From positions 23,552 to 87,551 of the forward strand of contig CADABX010000009.1 of the NCBI GenBank assembly GCA_902786285.1: a DNA stretch of 64,000 nucleotides, written 5' to 3'. The notes beneath the pieces were generated by a model. The model ran no database searches, had not been told where the DNA came from, and saw only the letters and a program-made list of their open reading frames with translations. Position numbers and translations under genes: made by a program. This DNA comes from Oscillospiraceae bacterium. Lineage in GTDB: Bacteria; Bacillota; Clostridia; Oscillospirales; Acutalibacteraceae. Positions 16,430 through 25,893 of this stretch are shown here, in pieces; position 1 is the stretch's first letter; each line of letters starts with the position of its first letter.

Positions 16430-16458
16430 ATTGTAACAGATTTTTTGCGCCCTTGCAA
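16430..16458 (-). promoter_or_regulatory. Promoter of the Eis-like gene
   Basis: On the minus strand TTGCAA (16458-16453), 17-nt spacer, TACAAT (16435-16430). Confidence 0.75.
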
Positions 16459-16511
16459 GCACAAGACGCCTTTTTTCCGTTCTTTCGGAAAAGGGCTTTT
16501 CGTTTTGTAAG

Positions 16512-16525
16512 AAATCTGTTATAAT
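16512..16525 (+). promoter_or_regulatory. Extended -10 promoter of the VanR-like regulator
   Basis: TGTTATAAT (TG at 16517-16518, TATAAT 16520-16525); the -35 region is poor, as expected for an extended -10 promoter. The 14 nt 16512-16525 match the -10 region of the divergent promoter (16443-16430 on the minus strand) at 13 positions. Confidence 0.65.
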
Positions 16526-16593
16526 TTTTTGGCAGGAGTTGTAAACAATCCGCGGTAAGATATCCATGGATTCGGGAAACCGCCGGCACCTCA

Positions 16594-16620
16594 TCCGTCT
16601 CGCCCGCAGGGCGAGACGGA
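16594..16620. repeat. Perfect hairpin in the leader of the VanR-like gene
   Basis: 12-bp perfect stem (16594-16605 with 16609-16620), GCA loop, no T-run, followed by AGGGGCAG. The same hairpin-plus-GACGGAAGGGG layout recurs at about 27559-27583, so it is probably an intergenic repeat module and not a dedicated regulatory structure. It lies 42 nt before the start codon and would be transcribed. Confidence 0.7.
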
Positions 16621-16662
16621 AGGGGCAGCGGCTGCTGATCCGATCTTTGAAGGAGGAGTTTC

Positions 16663-17352
16663 ATGTATCAGGTTCTGGTGTGCGACGACGACAAGGCGAT
16701 TGTGGACGCGGCGCGGATCTATCTGGAAAGCGAGGGCTATGCGGTTTTGACCGCGTATAACGGCCGCGAGGCTGTGGATATCGCAAACAAGGAGACGCTG
16801 CACTGTATCATCCTCGACATCATGATGCCCGTCATGGACGGCATCGCGGCGACGGTGGAGATCCGCAAAAGCAGTAACGTGCCGATCATTTTTCTCTCCG
16901 CCAAAAGCGAGGACACCGACAAGATCACAGGTCTGAGCCTCGGCGCGGACGACTATGTGACCAAGCCGTTTTCTCCGCTCGAGCTGCTCGCGCGGGTCAA
17001 ATCGCAGATCCGCCGCTATGTCGCGTTCGGGTCGCTGGTGGAAAAGCAGGGTGTGCTCACGACCGGCGGGCTGTCGATCGACACCGAAGCGCACCAGGTC
17101 ACCGTGGACGGAGAGGAAGTGCATCTGACCGCCACGGAATACAAGATCGTGGAATACCTCATGCGCAACATGGGCCGCACGCTGTCGAGCACGCAGATCT
17201 ATGAAAACGTGTGGAACGAAAACGCGTTTGCGTCCGACAAAACCGTGACGGTGCACATCCGGCGCATCCGCGAAAAGATCGAGATCGATTCACGCAATCC
17301 GAAATATCTGAAGGTGGTGTGGGGCATTGGATACAAAATCGAAAAAATTTGA
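16663..17352 (+). CDS. VanR-like OmpR-family response regulator
   Basis: A 229-residue two-domain regulator. The receiver domain has the acidic pocket (CDDD), phosphoacceptor Asp52 in IILDIMMPVMDG, and Lys in TKPFSP. The C-terminal winged helix (about 130-229; LTATEYKIVEYLMRNMGRTLSS, then SDKTVTVHIRRIREKIE) is of OmpR/VanR type. The sequence ends GIGYKIEKI as in VanR-like proteins. AAGGAGGA precedes the ATG. The kinase gene overlaps by 26 nt but is broken, so this regulator may now lack its cognate sensor. Target genes are unknown; the Eis-like gene is divergent and shares a promoter inverted repeat. Confidence 0.92.
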   Translation: MYQVLVCDDDKAIVDAARIYLESEGYAVLTAYNGREAVDIANKETLHCIILDIMMPVMDGIAATVEIRKSSNVPIIFLSAKSEDTDKITGLSLGADDYVTKPFSPLELLARVKSQIRRYVAFGSLVEKQGVLTTGGLSIDTEAHQVTVDGEEVHLTATEYKIVEYLMRNMGRTLSSTQIYENVWNENAFASDKTVTVHIRRIREKIEIDSRNPKYLKVVWGIGYKIEKI

Positions 17353-19910
17353 CCGTACATGGGTCACAAAAACGATCGCCTTTCTGCTGGCGGTGGTACT
17401 CACGGCATACGCGGCGGTCAACACCGTGGGCACGCTGTGGGATCTGCACGAAACGACGGAGGGCATCAGCATCTATCTGGAGGATGTTTTGCGCGGCGTC
17501 GGGAAAGACGACCTGACAAAAACAACGGCATTTGCCAACGAAACCCGGACGGTGGAAGATCTGGCGCTGCAGCGCTATCTCTATGGCGACGGCAGCGAAA
17601 CGGCGTATGCGGCCTATTTGGAAAACGGGGAAAACGCACAGGCGACTTATGTTGAAAACTACAGCCGGACAGTGCTGCAAAACTGTTTGGGCGTCAGCGG
17701 ACACGGTTCGCCCGTGGCGCTGCAGCGGTACTTGAACGACGGTATAATCACGCTCGAAAAGATTACCGACCATTCGAAGCACTTTGTGCAGGGTCACATT
17801 TATGTTTCGGACGGTGACTATTCTTATGAGGACACGGATGGAAACGAGGAATATTATGACACCGGCTGGATAGAAGCAAGCGAAGCCTACGACGGGGAAG
17901 ATACGTTTCCGACAACCACGTTCATTGCCACGGAATCGCAGGCATTTCCGAACACGGACTTCAATTTTCAAAGCAGCTTTGCTATCCCGCAGTCGGTGAC
18001 AAAACAGCTCAAAGACGGCGAAGTTGCCGTGGAGCTTTGCCACACGAATCTGGACTACGGGCGTTCGGGTGTGCAGACCTATGACGGCTACTATGCGCTG
18101 AAGATCAACAATCGCGCCATTGCTGCGCGCGCTGACGTGAACAGAACGAATTATGGGCAATCTTTCGATTCCTTTGAGTCGTTCCATACGACTTACGAGA
18201 TCGCCCGTAAAGAGGCGAACAAATATAAAAACATGCAGTTTGCCGTTGTGGATAACCGCACCGGTCTGGTCGTCTCCAATGTTGCAAAACTGGACGGCAA
18301 GACGCTGACACAGGGTGATCTGGAGCAGTTCACGAAAGCAAAATGGTATTTCAGCATCGACCTGCTCAGTGGCGCGCGGACGTTTTCCAAAGCGGCGCAA
18401 AAGACCGCGGACAGCAGCAGCTATCTGCGCGATAGCCTGACGTACTTTTTAACAGAGGGCGAACTCAACGGCACGCTGTATGTGTCGTTTGACGAAAGCC
18501 TTGCGGCAAAGGATGTGTTCCGCACCCATCGAACCGTCTATCAAGGCGTATATGAAACGGTTGCCAATGTGGTGAAGCTGGATCTGATCTGCCTTGCCGG
18601 CATTCTGCTGTGTCTGGTCTATCTTGTGATCCGTGCCGGCCGCCGGCACGATGACGACGAACTCCACATGCTGCCGCTTGACCGGATCTTTACGCTGCTG
18701 CGTCTGGCGCTGCATGTCAGCGCGATTGCCGGCGTGGTTGCGCTGGCGGTGTGGTTTTTCGACGAGCTTGTCGGCCAGCACTGGTTGGTGGCAACGCCAC
18801 TGGTGCATACCTTCGTCGCCCTGTGCGCCGCGGTGGTGATGGCGATCTTCATTGACGGGCTGCTGTTTGTCGTCCGCCACATCAAGGCGCACACGCTGCT
18901 CAAGAACCTCTTCCTCGTGTGGCTCATCCGCAAGATCCGCACGTGGTACAAGGCGTACCGGGAAGCGCATCCCAAAAAAGAAAAGCAGCCGGTGGAATAC
19001 GCCGACCTTTATAAAGACGCGAAAAAGCGCGTGCTGCTCTTCGGCTTTTTGCCGAACGCCGTTCTCGGCATCCTCGTCGTGATCTTCATGGCCTCCGAGG
19101 CGCAGTTCCTTGCCGTTCCGCTGTTGTTTGTCATCTTCGGCTACGACGTGTGGCTGGCGGTCTACGCGCTGCGCTACGCCTACCGTGTGCGCGCCGGGAT
19201 CGAAGCCGTGCACCGCATCCGCGGCGGCGACTATGACGTGCATCTGGCCGTCGACGACCGCAGTCCCGCGCTGGCCGTGTTTGCCCGCGACGTCAATTCG
19301 ATCAACGACGGACTGCGCATCGCCGTTTCCAATGCGATCAAGGACGAGCACATGCGCACCGAGCTGATTACCAACGTGTCGCACGATCTCAAAACGCCGC
19401 TGACGAGCATCATCAATTATGTCGATCTGCTCTCGCGCGAAGAGCTGCCGGATCCGCGTGGATCTTGTGGATCTGCGGCTGGCGGAGCTGGCGAACCAGA
19501 TCGCCGGCGAATACGAAGACGCGTTCCGCGAGCGAAACCTCGAGCTGATTACGTCGGCGGACAGCGATGTGGTCGTCCGCGCCGACAGCAAGCTGTGCTA
19601 CCGCGTGCTCGATAATCTGATGAACAACGTCAAAAAATACGCCATGCCCGGCACGCGCGTCTATCTCAGTCTGACACAGGAGGACACCTGGGGCGTGTTG
19701 ACGCTGCTGAATGTGTCGCAGACGCAGCTCAATATCCCGGTGGAGGAGCTGATGGAGCGCTTTGTGCGCGGCGACGCGTCGCGTTCCACCGACGGCAGCG
19801 GCCTCGGCCTTTCGATCGCGCAAAACCTGTGTGAGCTGCAGGGCGCAAAGCTGGAGCTTTCCATCAGCGGCGATCTGTTTACCGCGAAGGTGAAGTTTCA
19901 AAAAGCGTAG
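17327..19910 (+). pseudogene. Sensor histidine kinase, broken by internal deletion and frameshift
   Basis: Starts at a TTG inside the regulator gene. Residues up to about 710 form a multi-helix sensor: one N-terminal helix, a long extracellular part, then about five helices. They end in the dimerisation helix with the phospho-His in ITNVSHDLKTPLT (about residue 686). After DLLSREELPDP near 19455 the frame is lost. The ATPase part continues in another frame (RVDLVDLRLAELANQ onward) with the N box DNLMNNVKKYAM, and a GSGLGLSIAQN G box to the stop at 19910. Comparison with VanS-like kinases suggests about 35-40 residues (second dimerisation helix) are missing at the junction, so this is more than a single-base slip. 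An assembly error is possible. Confidence 0.8.
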
Positions 19911-19920
19911 AATGAGTGAA

Positions 19921-20088
19921 GGGCCAAGGGCCGAGGGCCGAGGGACGCGATGAAACAAATCATGCCTTTTTAAGATTCTCCGCGAAAAAATGACCGCCAC
20001 ACCCAACGGTATGGCGGTTTTTCTTATGGCAAGCCGATCTGTACGGTTGAAATCCCTTGGCCCTATGCCCTCGGCCCTTGGCCCTCAG
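19921..20088. repeat. Inverted heptamer repeat element, GGGCCAA class
   Basis: Left arm GGGCCAA GGGCCGA GGGCCGA GGGACGC (19921-19948); right arm TTGGCCC TATGCCC TCGGCCC TTGGCCC (20057-20084). About 108 bp lie between, including a terminator. The element occupies the whole gap between the broken kinase and the convergent dehydrogenase, whose TGA stop (20085-20087) abuts the right arm. The left arm shares GGGCCGAGGGACGCG with the element at 47066-47248. Confidence 0.85.
19993..20022. terminator. Terminator inside the convergent gap
   Basis: Stem 19993-20003 with 20008-20018 (one mismatch), CAAC loop, T-run to 20022; A-run upstream makes it usable in both directions. Confidence 0.75.
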
Positions 20089-21044
20089 TTTACCACATTG
20101 CGCGGCTGACCGGCCAAAAACGCTTCGAGATTCCCTTTGAAAATTTCCATCAACCGGCTGCGCGCTTCAAAGCTCGCCCACGCGATGTGCGGCGTGATGA
20201 TGCAGGTTTTGCATTGCAGCAGCGGATTGTCCTTTTTCGGCGGCTCGCACGACAGCACGTCCACACCCGCGCCGGCAAGACGGCCGCTCCGGAGCGCCGC
20301 GGCAAGCGCCGCTTCGTCCACCACGGGACCGCGCGACGTGTTGATGAGATAGGCGGTGGGCTTCATCTTTTTGAGAAAGTCCGCGTTGACCAGCGCCGTG
20401 GTGGCGGGTGTCAGCGGGCAGTGGAGCGACACGACGTCACTTTCCCGAAGCAGGGTGTCAAGGTCAACGAACTCCACGCTGCCGAAGCCGTCATAGCTGC
20501 GTGTATGCGGCGACACGGCGAGCACCCGCATCCCCATCGCGTTGGCAATCTGCGCCACAGCTTTGCCGATCCGGCCGAAGCCGATGATGCCGAAGGTTTT
20601 GCCGAAAAGCTCCGTGAGCGGCTGCTTCCAGTAGCAGAAATGCTTGGAGCGTACCCAGTCGCCACTTTTGACACTGTCGTTGTGCAGCCCGACGGCGGTG
20701 GTCAGCTCGAGCAGCAGCGCAAACACCAACTGCGCCACGCCGTTGGTGGAATAGGCCGGAATATTGCACACGGGGATGCCCCGTTTGCGGGCGGCTTTGC
20801 CGTCGATCACGTTGTAGCCTGTCGAAAGCAACAGGATACATTTGAGGTCGGGCAGGGCGCGGATGGTGTCGGCACAGAGCACGGTTTTGTTGGACACGAG
20901 AATATCGGCGCCGGCGCTTCTCTCGAGCACCAGTGCGGGCGGCGTGACGTCATAGACGTCGACTTCGTCCACCAGGTCTTTCAGCCAGTCCCACGACAGA
21001 TCGCCCGGGTTTTCGGCATAGCCGTCGAGAATCACAAGTTTCAT
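20085..21044 (-). CDS. D-2-hydroxyacid dehydrogenase (NAD-dependent)
   Basis: A 319-residue cytoplasmic oxidoreductase of the D-isomer 2-hydroxyacid dehydrogenase family, reducing a 2-oxoacid (hydroxypyruvate, glyoxylate or a relative) with NAD(P)H. The Rossmann motif GFGRIGKAV, the catalytic Arg in INTSRGPVVDE, the Glu in GVDVLSCEPP and the His in CIITPHIAWAS are present. N-terminal MKLVILDGYAENPGDLSW is typical of glycerate/hydroxypyruvate reductase-like members, so that is the best guess. The start at 21044 is chosen because upstream codons are not conserved. Promoter TTGGCA-17-TATAAT lies ahead. Confidence 0.9.
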   Translation of the reverse strand: MKLVILDGYAENPGDLSWDWLKDLVDEVDVYDVTPPALVLERSAGADILVSNKTVLCADTIRALPDLKCILLLSTGYNVIDGKAARKRGIPVCNIPAYSTNGVAQLVFALLLELTTAVGLHNDSVKSGDWVRSKHFCYWKQPLTELFGKTFGIIGFGRIGKAVAQIANAMGMRVLAVSPHTRSYDGFGSVEFVDLDTLLRESDVVSLHCPLTPATTALVNADFLKKMKPTAYLINTSRGPVVDEAALAAALRSGRLAGAGVDVLSCEPPKKDNPLLQCKTCIITPHIAWASFEARSRLMEIFKGNLEAFLAGQPRNVVN

Positions 21045-21075
21045 AGGGATCATCCTTTCAGCGGTCGTTTTTCCC

Positions 21076-21104
21076 ATTATAGCACACAATCGCAATTTTG
21101 CCAA
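21076..21104 (-). promoter_or_regulatory. Promoter of the hydroxyacid dehydrogenase
   Basis: On the minus strand TTGGCA (21104-21099), 17-nt spacer, TATAAT (21081-21076). Confidence 0.75.
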
Positions 21105-21160
21105 ACTTTTGGCAAGGAAAAAAATTCTGTGAAAACATTTTGAAATTTTCCAAAAAACCG

Positions 21161-21190
21161 TTGACCGATTGCATGGATTCATAGTAGAAT
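21161..21190 (+). promoter_or_regulatory. Promoter of the VTT-domain gene
   Basis: TTGACC (21161-21166), 18-nt spacer, TAGAAT (21185-21190). Confidence 0.7.
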
Positions 21191-21229
21191 AATAGCATGT
21201 ATCATTGTCTGTGAGCGGGAGGCGGACAG

Positions 21230-21955
21230 GTGAAAAGGAAAAGAAGCCGAAGCAGCGTTATGAACTTCGCCGCGTTCGTCTGTTTTCTGCTGGCGCTGAT
21301 TCTGATCGTGTTTCTGCGCCTGTCACAGATCGACCGCGTGATCGAATGGTATCACAAATATACCGATGCGCTCTCTTCGTTTGAACAATGGATCCAGCAA
21401 AACGGCGCCACCTGGTATTCCGTGGCGATCATATTGGCAAACTTTGTGCTCAAGGCCGTTATTCCGTGGTTCCCGCTTTCATGCATCTGCGTGGCGTGCG
21501 GCGTGCTGTTTCCGGCCTATTACGCGATCCCGATCAATGCGTGCGGCGCGGCGCTGTTGTTTACCATCAAATACTTTTGGGGTAAACGCTTCGGCGGCGG
21601 CAACGCCGAAAAACTGCTCGCCAAAAACGAAAAAGCCGAAAATCTGGTGGAGCGCAACAAGCTCGGCTCCGCCGTGGTGCTGTTTTTTCTGCGGCTGTTT
21701 CCGTGCATCCCGATCAACGCGGTCAGCCAGCTTTACGGCACAAGCGACATCGAATACTGGAAGTATCTGGTCGTGTCGCTGGTGGGCTTTTCCTACAAGC
21801 TGTTTTCCTACACGATCATCGGCCGCAGCGTCTATGATCCGATGAGCGCGAGCTTTTTGCTGCCGTTCATTTTGCTGTTTTTGCTCTCCGGGCTGGTGCT
21901 GCTCGCGTTCAACGGCGTGATCAGCCTGTCGAAGGGCGAAGTCAATCTCGGCTAA
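21230..21955 (+). CDS. VTT (TVP38/TMEM64, DedA-like) membrane protein
   Basis: A 241-residue polytopic membrane protein with a GTG start preceded by GGGAGG. Hydrophobic segments at about 12-30, 68-115, 150-190 and 205-235 surround the VTT/SNARE-associated pattern: LKAVIPWFPLSCICVACGVLF, later FFLRLFPCIPINAVSQLYGTS. The Arg followed by Pro in the second half is a conserved feature of the family. Relatives act as lipid scramblases or undecaprenyl-phosphate/phospholipid flippases, or influence membrane potential. No partner gene is close; galactokinase follows after an 80-nt gap. Confidence 0.8.
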   Translation: MKRKRSRSSVMNFAAFVCFLLALILIVFLRLSQIDRVIEWYHKYTDALSSFEQWIQQNGATWYSVAIILANFVLKAVIPWFPLSCICVACGVLFPAYYAIPINACGAALLFTIKYFWGKRFGGGNAEKLLAKNEKAENLVERNKLGSAVVLFFLRLFPCIPINAVSQLYGTSDIEYWKYLVVSLVGFSYKLFSYTIIGRSVYDPMSASFLLPFILLFLLSGLVLLAFNGVISLSKGEVNLG

Positions 21956-22034
21956 TGCGTGTCTGCGGCGGTTTGCCATGGCGGACACCTGAAATTAAGA
22001 AGCATAAAAACGGACGAAAGGTAGATGAGCTTTT

Positions 22035-23321
22035 ATGGCATCCTATCAGCAGCTCAAAACGCTGCTTTCCTCCCGTGCGCTGGACGACGCGTTTGCGTGC
22101 GCCTATACGCCGGCCCAGTACGACCAACAGTATGAACGCTTCCTCAAGGTGCTTGAGGAGTTCCATACGCGCTTTGACGCCGCAGGCAAAAAGGACGTCG
22201 GACTGTTTTCCGCGCCCGGCCGCAGCGAGATCGGCGGCAACCACACCGACCACAACCACGGCAAGGTGCTGGCGGCGTCGATCAGTCTGGACGTTGTTGC
22301 AGCGGCGGCCAAGAACGACGAGGGCGTGGTTCGCATCAAATCCGCGGGCTATCCGATGGACATGGTGTCCGTGGCGGATCTTGCCGTGCGCGATAGTGAC
22401 GCCGGCCGCAGCCGTGCGCTGGTGCGCGGCATGCTCGACCGGTTTGTCCAGCTCGGCTACAAGATCGGCGGCTTCGACGCGGCAACGGCCTCGCAGGTGC
22501 TGTCGGGTTCGGGTCTGTCGTCTTCGGCGGCATTCGAGGTGCTGATCGGCACGCTGATCAACGAGCTGTACAACGACGGCAAGGTTTCGCCGGTCGAAAT
22601 CGCCAAGATCGCGCAATATGCCGAAAACGTCCATTTCAAAAAGCCCTGCGGTCTGCTCGACCAGATGGCGTGCTCCGTCGGCGGCTTTGTGTCGATCGAC
22701 TTTGCCGACCCGCAATCGCCGGTCGTCGGCAAGGTGGCGTTCGATTTCGCGTCGTGCGGCCACGCGCTGTGCATTGTGGACACCAAGGGCAGCCACTCCG
22801 ATCTGACCGACGACTACGCCGCCATCCGCAGCGAGATGGAGGCTGTGGCCGGCTTCTTCGGCAAACAGGTGCTGCGCGACATTGACAAACAGCAGGTGCT
22901 CGACAACGCCGGCGCCATCGCGAAGCAGCTCGGCGAACGCGCGGTGCTGCGCGCGCTGCATTTCTTCCGCGAAAACGAACGCGTGGACAAGGAATTCGAC
23001 GCGTTGCAAAACGGTGATTTCGAACAGTTCAAGCAGCTCGTGATCGAAAGCGGCTATTCGTCCTATCTCTATAACCAGAACGTGTTCACATCCAAGCGTC
23101 CCACCAGCCAGCCGCTGTCGCTTGCGCTGCTGATCAGCGAAGAGATTTTGCGCGGGCGCGGCGCGTGGCGGGTCCACGGCGGCGGCTTTGCCGGCACGAT
23201 TCAGGCGTTCGTGCCGCTCGATATGCTCGACACCTACAAAAAAGCCATGTGCGCCCTGTTCGGCGCTGACGCCTGCTATGTACTCAACATCCGCCCGGTC
23301 GGCGGTGTCCGACTCATATAA
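22035..23321 (+). CDS. galK: Galactokinase (GHMP kinase family)
   Basis: A 428-residue cytoplasmic GHMP kinase. The galactokinase signature is present in altered form (GRSEIGGNHTDHNHGKVLA; the usual form is GRVNLIGEHTDYN). The glycine/serine ATP loop reads VLSGSGLSSSAAFEV, and the third GHMP motif is WRVHGGGFAGTIQAFV. The catalytic region contains CGLLDQMACSVGG. The Glu-to-Asn change in the signature (G-N-H-T-D) means sugar preference should not be taken for granted; arabinose, fucose or N-acetylgalactosamine kinases are related. GAAAGG lies ahead of the ATG. A GH29 fucosidase and a secreted FN3 protein follow, consistent with use of host or dietary glycans. Confidence 0.85.
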   Translation: MASYQQLKTLLSSRALDDAFACAYTPAQYDQQYERFLKVLEEFHTRFDAAGKKDVGLFSAPGRSEIGGNHTDHNHGKVLAASISLDVVAAAAKNDEGVVRIKSAGYPMDMVSVADLAVRDSDAGRSRALVRGMLDRFVQLGYKIGGFDAATASQVLSGSGLSSSAAFEVLIGTLINELYNDGKVSPVEIAKIAQYAENVHFKKPCGLLDQMACSVGGFVSIDFADPQSPVVGKVAFDFASCGHALCIVDTKGSHSDLTDDYAAIRSEMEAVAGFFGKQVLRDIDKQQVLDNAGAIAKQLGERAVLRALHFFRENERVDKEFDALQNGDFEQFKQLVIESGYSSYLYNQNVFTSKRPTSQPLSLALLISEEILRGRGAWRVHGGGFAGTIQAFVPLDMLDTYKKAMCALFGADACYVLNIRPVGGVRLI

Positions 23322-23346
23322 CCAAGCAAAAAATGGAGGAGATCAC

Positions 23347-25839
23347 ATGAACAAAACCATGAAACGCAGCCTTGCCGTTTTGCTGGCGGTGCTGATGCTT
23401 TTGAGCGTTTGCGCCTCGCAGCTTGCGTTTGCCGCAACGGCAATCGGCAAAGTGGAAACCTTGAAAGTTGCGTCTGTAACCCAGAGCCAGGTCAAGCTGA
23501 AATGGTCCAAGGTCAGCAAAGCCAGCGGCTATTGCGTCTATTCCTATGACGCGAAAAAGGATCAGTGGCTTGTGGAAACCTATACCACGGCCAACACCTT
23601 CACCGACAAGGGCCTGAGCGCAGGCACCAAATATACCTATAAGGTCGCGGCCTATGTGAAAACCGGCACGACCCGCACCTTCGGCAAGGATTCCGCCAAG
23701 GCGGACGCTTTGACGTTGCCCGCACGCGTCGGCAAGCTGACCGCAAAGCAGGTGACGCCGGCAAAGATCAAGCTGACCTGGAGCGCCGCGGCGGGCGCCA
23801 CAGGCTATCTTCTGTATGGCAGAACGGCCGACGGCAAGTATAAAAAGATCAAGGCGACCAAAGCGCGCACCTATACGGTGACCTATCCGGCAGCGCCCGG
23901 CGTGATGTATTACAAAGTCCGCGCCTTTGCCAAAAACGGCAAGATCACCCGCTATGCCGCCAAGTTCAGCCCGACAGCCAAGGTGAGCACAAAGCCGGCC
24001 CAAGTGGAAAGCCTGACCGCGACCAACATCACCGGCGCAACCGCAACGCTCAAATGGGCGGCCGCGGCCGGCGCATCGGAATATATCATCTTTAAAAAGG
24101 ATATCAGCACGGGCGACGATTTTGTGAAGGTTGCAACGACAAAGAAAACAACCTATGAGGTCAAGTATCCCGCGTCGCCGCGCACGGTGCATTTCAGTGT
24201 GCAGGCGAGCGCCACGGTGAACGGCAAAACCACGCTGGCAGCGGTCAGCGCACCGGTCTATGTCTCCATGTGGCCGAAGGCGGTTACAACGCTGAATCTG
24301 AAAAAGGCCGGCCACGATTCCCTGACGCTCACATGGCCGGCGGCCTCCGGCGCGTCGGAATACCGTGTCTATCAGTATATCGACGGCCAGCTCACAGAGA
24401 TCGGCAAAACCGAAAAAACAACCTATGTGGTGAAGAATCTGGAGCCCGAAACGTCCTACAGCTTCCGTGTGCGTGCGGTTGCGGACTTTGCCGGCCAGAT
24501 CACCGAAACCGAAATCAGCCCGGTGCTGACCGCGGAAACCTCGTTCGGCAGCATCAAGGGCGCGACGGTCGTGCTCAACACGAACAACACGGCGGTCCTG
24601 TCGTGGAACGCGCTGGAGGGCGCACGCGGCTACGAGATTGAAAAGAAGGACGGCAGCGACTGGAAAAAGATCGGCGACAGCAAAACCACAATGTTCAGCG
24701 TGTCCGATCAGGAAAGCGGCAAGACGCTCGGCGTCGGCAAAACCTATGAATACCGCATCCGCGCCTATCTGGAAGAGAACGGCGAAACGGTCTATTCCCC
24801 GTATACCAAGACGATTGAAGTCCATTCCATTCCCGCAAAGCCCGAAAAGCCGATCATCGCAGCCGGCGCGGACCACAGCATTGTGGTCGACTGGCCGACC
24901 GTGCCCGGCGCGGACAGCTATCATCTGCAGTTCTACAGCAGCCAGGGCAAATGGGTCGACGACACGGTGATGGGCGAGATCCACAAGTATACCTATAACG
25001 GCCAGGAGCGCACCTCCTACCGCTTTATCATGGATGATACCAGCGATTCCGGCACCCATCAGTACCGCGTGGCGTCTGCCGTGCAAAACGACGGCCGCTG
25101 GACCTACGGCGCCTACAGCCAGCCGGCGTCGATCCAGTACACCTATGAACCGGAGCCGGATTATGGCTACAGCGAATCGTTCAAAAAAGCCGGTATGGTC
25201 GGCTATCTGCTGGACGGCCAGGAGGGTGTGTTCTTTACCGCGGACGATCCGTGGCAGCGCAACTTCGGCTTCAACAAGCTGTATGACGTTGCGTCGCAGT
25301 TCTTCTGGATCCAGTATGACACCATCCGCTTCTACTTCAGCTATCAGGGCTCCGACTGGATGCTGCAGCCGTGGAAGGGCCAGTACGGTGCAATCCTCTA
25401 CGGCGCGGAGCTCGGCGTCTACAAGAAATACACCGAGCGCGACGCGGACCATTACGACTGTGCGCAGGATCAGGATCTGCTGATGATGTCGATGGATTTC
25501 GAACGCTATTACTGGAACGAGGATCAGACCGCCGGCGAATGGAAGCATGAGTTCAGCCGTCCCTACGGCAGCTACTGGTGGTGCACCGGCTTCAAACTCG
25601 GCTATATTCGTCTTGCAAAGCCGACTGAGATCATTACGATTAACGAAAACAAAGACAAGCAGACCTTCCCCGAAATCCGTGCAAACTATCGTGTGACGGT
25701 AAAGGATTTCGAAATGCTCCACGGCTTCGTTCAGGGATTGAAGGACGCCGGCTATAAACAGATAGAGTACAAACCGGGCGTGAAACCCGACAATTTGGAA
25801 TTTGCCTATCACGATCTGGACGTCTACTTCCCGTTCTGA
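23347..25839 (+). CDS. Secreted fibronectin-III repeat protein with DUF4474-like domain
   Basis: An 831-residue exported protein. The signal peptide (about 1-31, ending AFAA) is followed by six or more fibronectin type III-like repeats of about 90 residues, each with the phrase V..L.W....GA.GY.VY (VKLKWSKVSKASGYCVY, IKLTWSAAAGATGYLLYG, LTLTWPAASGASEYRVYQ). From about residue 605 a distinct aromatic-rich domain follows (WQRNFGFNKLYDVASQFFW, then WMLQPWKGQYGAILYGAE), which fits DUF4474 as remembered, a domain of unknown function in Firmicutes surface proteins. No anchor was seen, so it is probably released or held by binding. GGAGGAG is the SD; a UUCG-loop terminator follows. Possible glycan or polymer binding is an inference. 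Confidence 0.8.
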   Translation: MNKTMKRSLAVLLAVLMLLSVCASQLAFAATAIGKVETLKVASVTQSQVKLKWSKVSKASGYCVYSYDAKKDQWLVETYTTANTFTDKGLSAGTKYTYKVAAYVKTGTTRTFGKDSAKADALTLPARVGKLTAKQVTPAKIKLTWSAAAGATGYLLYGRTADGKYKKIKATKARTYTVTYPAAPGVMYYKVRAFAKNGKITRYAAKFSPTAKVSTKPAQVESLTATNITGATATLKWAAAAGASEYIIFKKDISTGDDFVKVATTKKTTYEVKYPASPRTVHFSVQASATVNGKTTLAAVSAPVYVSMWPKAVTTLNLKKAGHDSLTLTWPAASGASEYRVYQYIDGQLTEIGKTEKTTYVVKNLEPETSYSFRVRAVADFAGQITETEISPVLTAETSFGSIKGATVVLNTNNTAVLSWNALEGARGYEIEKKDGSDWKKIGDSKTTMFSVSDQESGKTLGVGKTYEYRIRAYLEENGETVYSPYTKTIEVHSIPAKPEKPIIAAGADHSIVVDWPTVPGADSYHLQFYSSQGKWVDDTVMGEIHKYTYNGQERTSYRFIMDDTSDSGTHQYRVASAVQNDGRWTYGAYSQPASIQYTYEPEPDYGYSESFKKAGMVGYLLDGQEGVFFTADDPWQRNFGFNKLYDVASQFFWIQYDTIRFYFSYQGSDWMLQPWKGQYGAILYGAELGVYKKYTERDADHYDCAQDQDLLMMSMDFERYYWNEDQTAGEWKHEFSRPYGSYWWCTGFKLGYIRLAKPTEIITINENKDKQTFPEIRANYRVTVKDFEMLHGFVQGLKDAGYKQIEYKPGVKPDNLEFAYHDLDVYFPF

Positions 25840-25848
25840 TGCAACACG

Positions 25849-25877
25849 AACGCCACTGCTTCGGCAGTGGCGTTTTT
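25849..25877 (+). terminator. Intrinsic terminator with UUCG loop
   Basis: Stem CGCCACTGC/GCAGTGGCG (25851-25859 with 25864-25872), TTCG loop, T-run. Confidence 0.9.
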
Positions 25878-25893
25878 CTGAAAGGAGCTTAAC

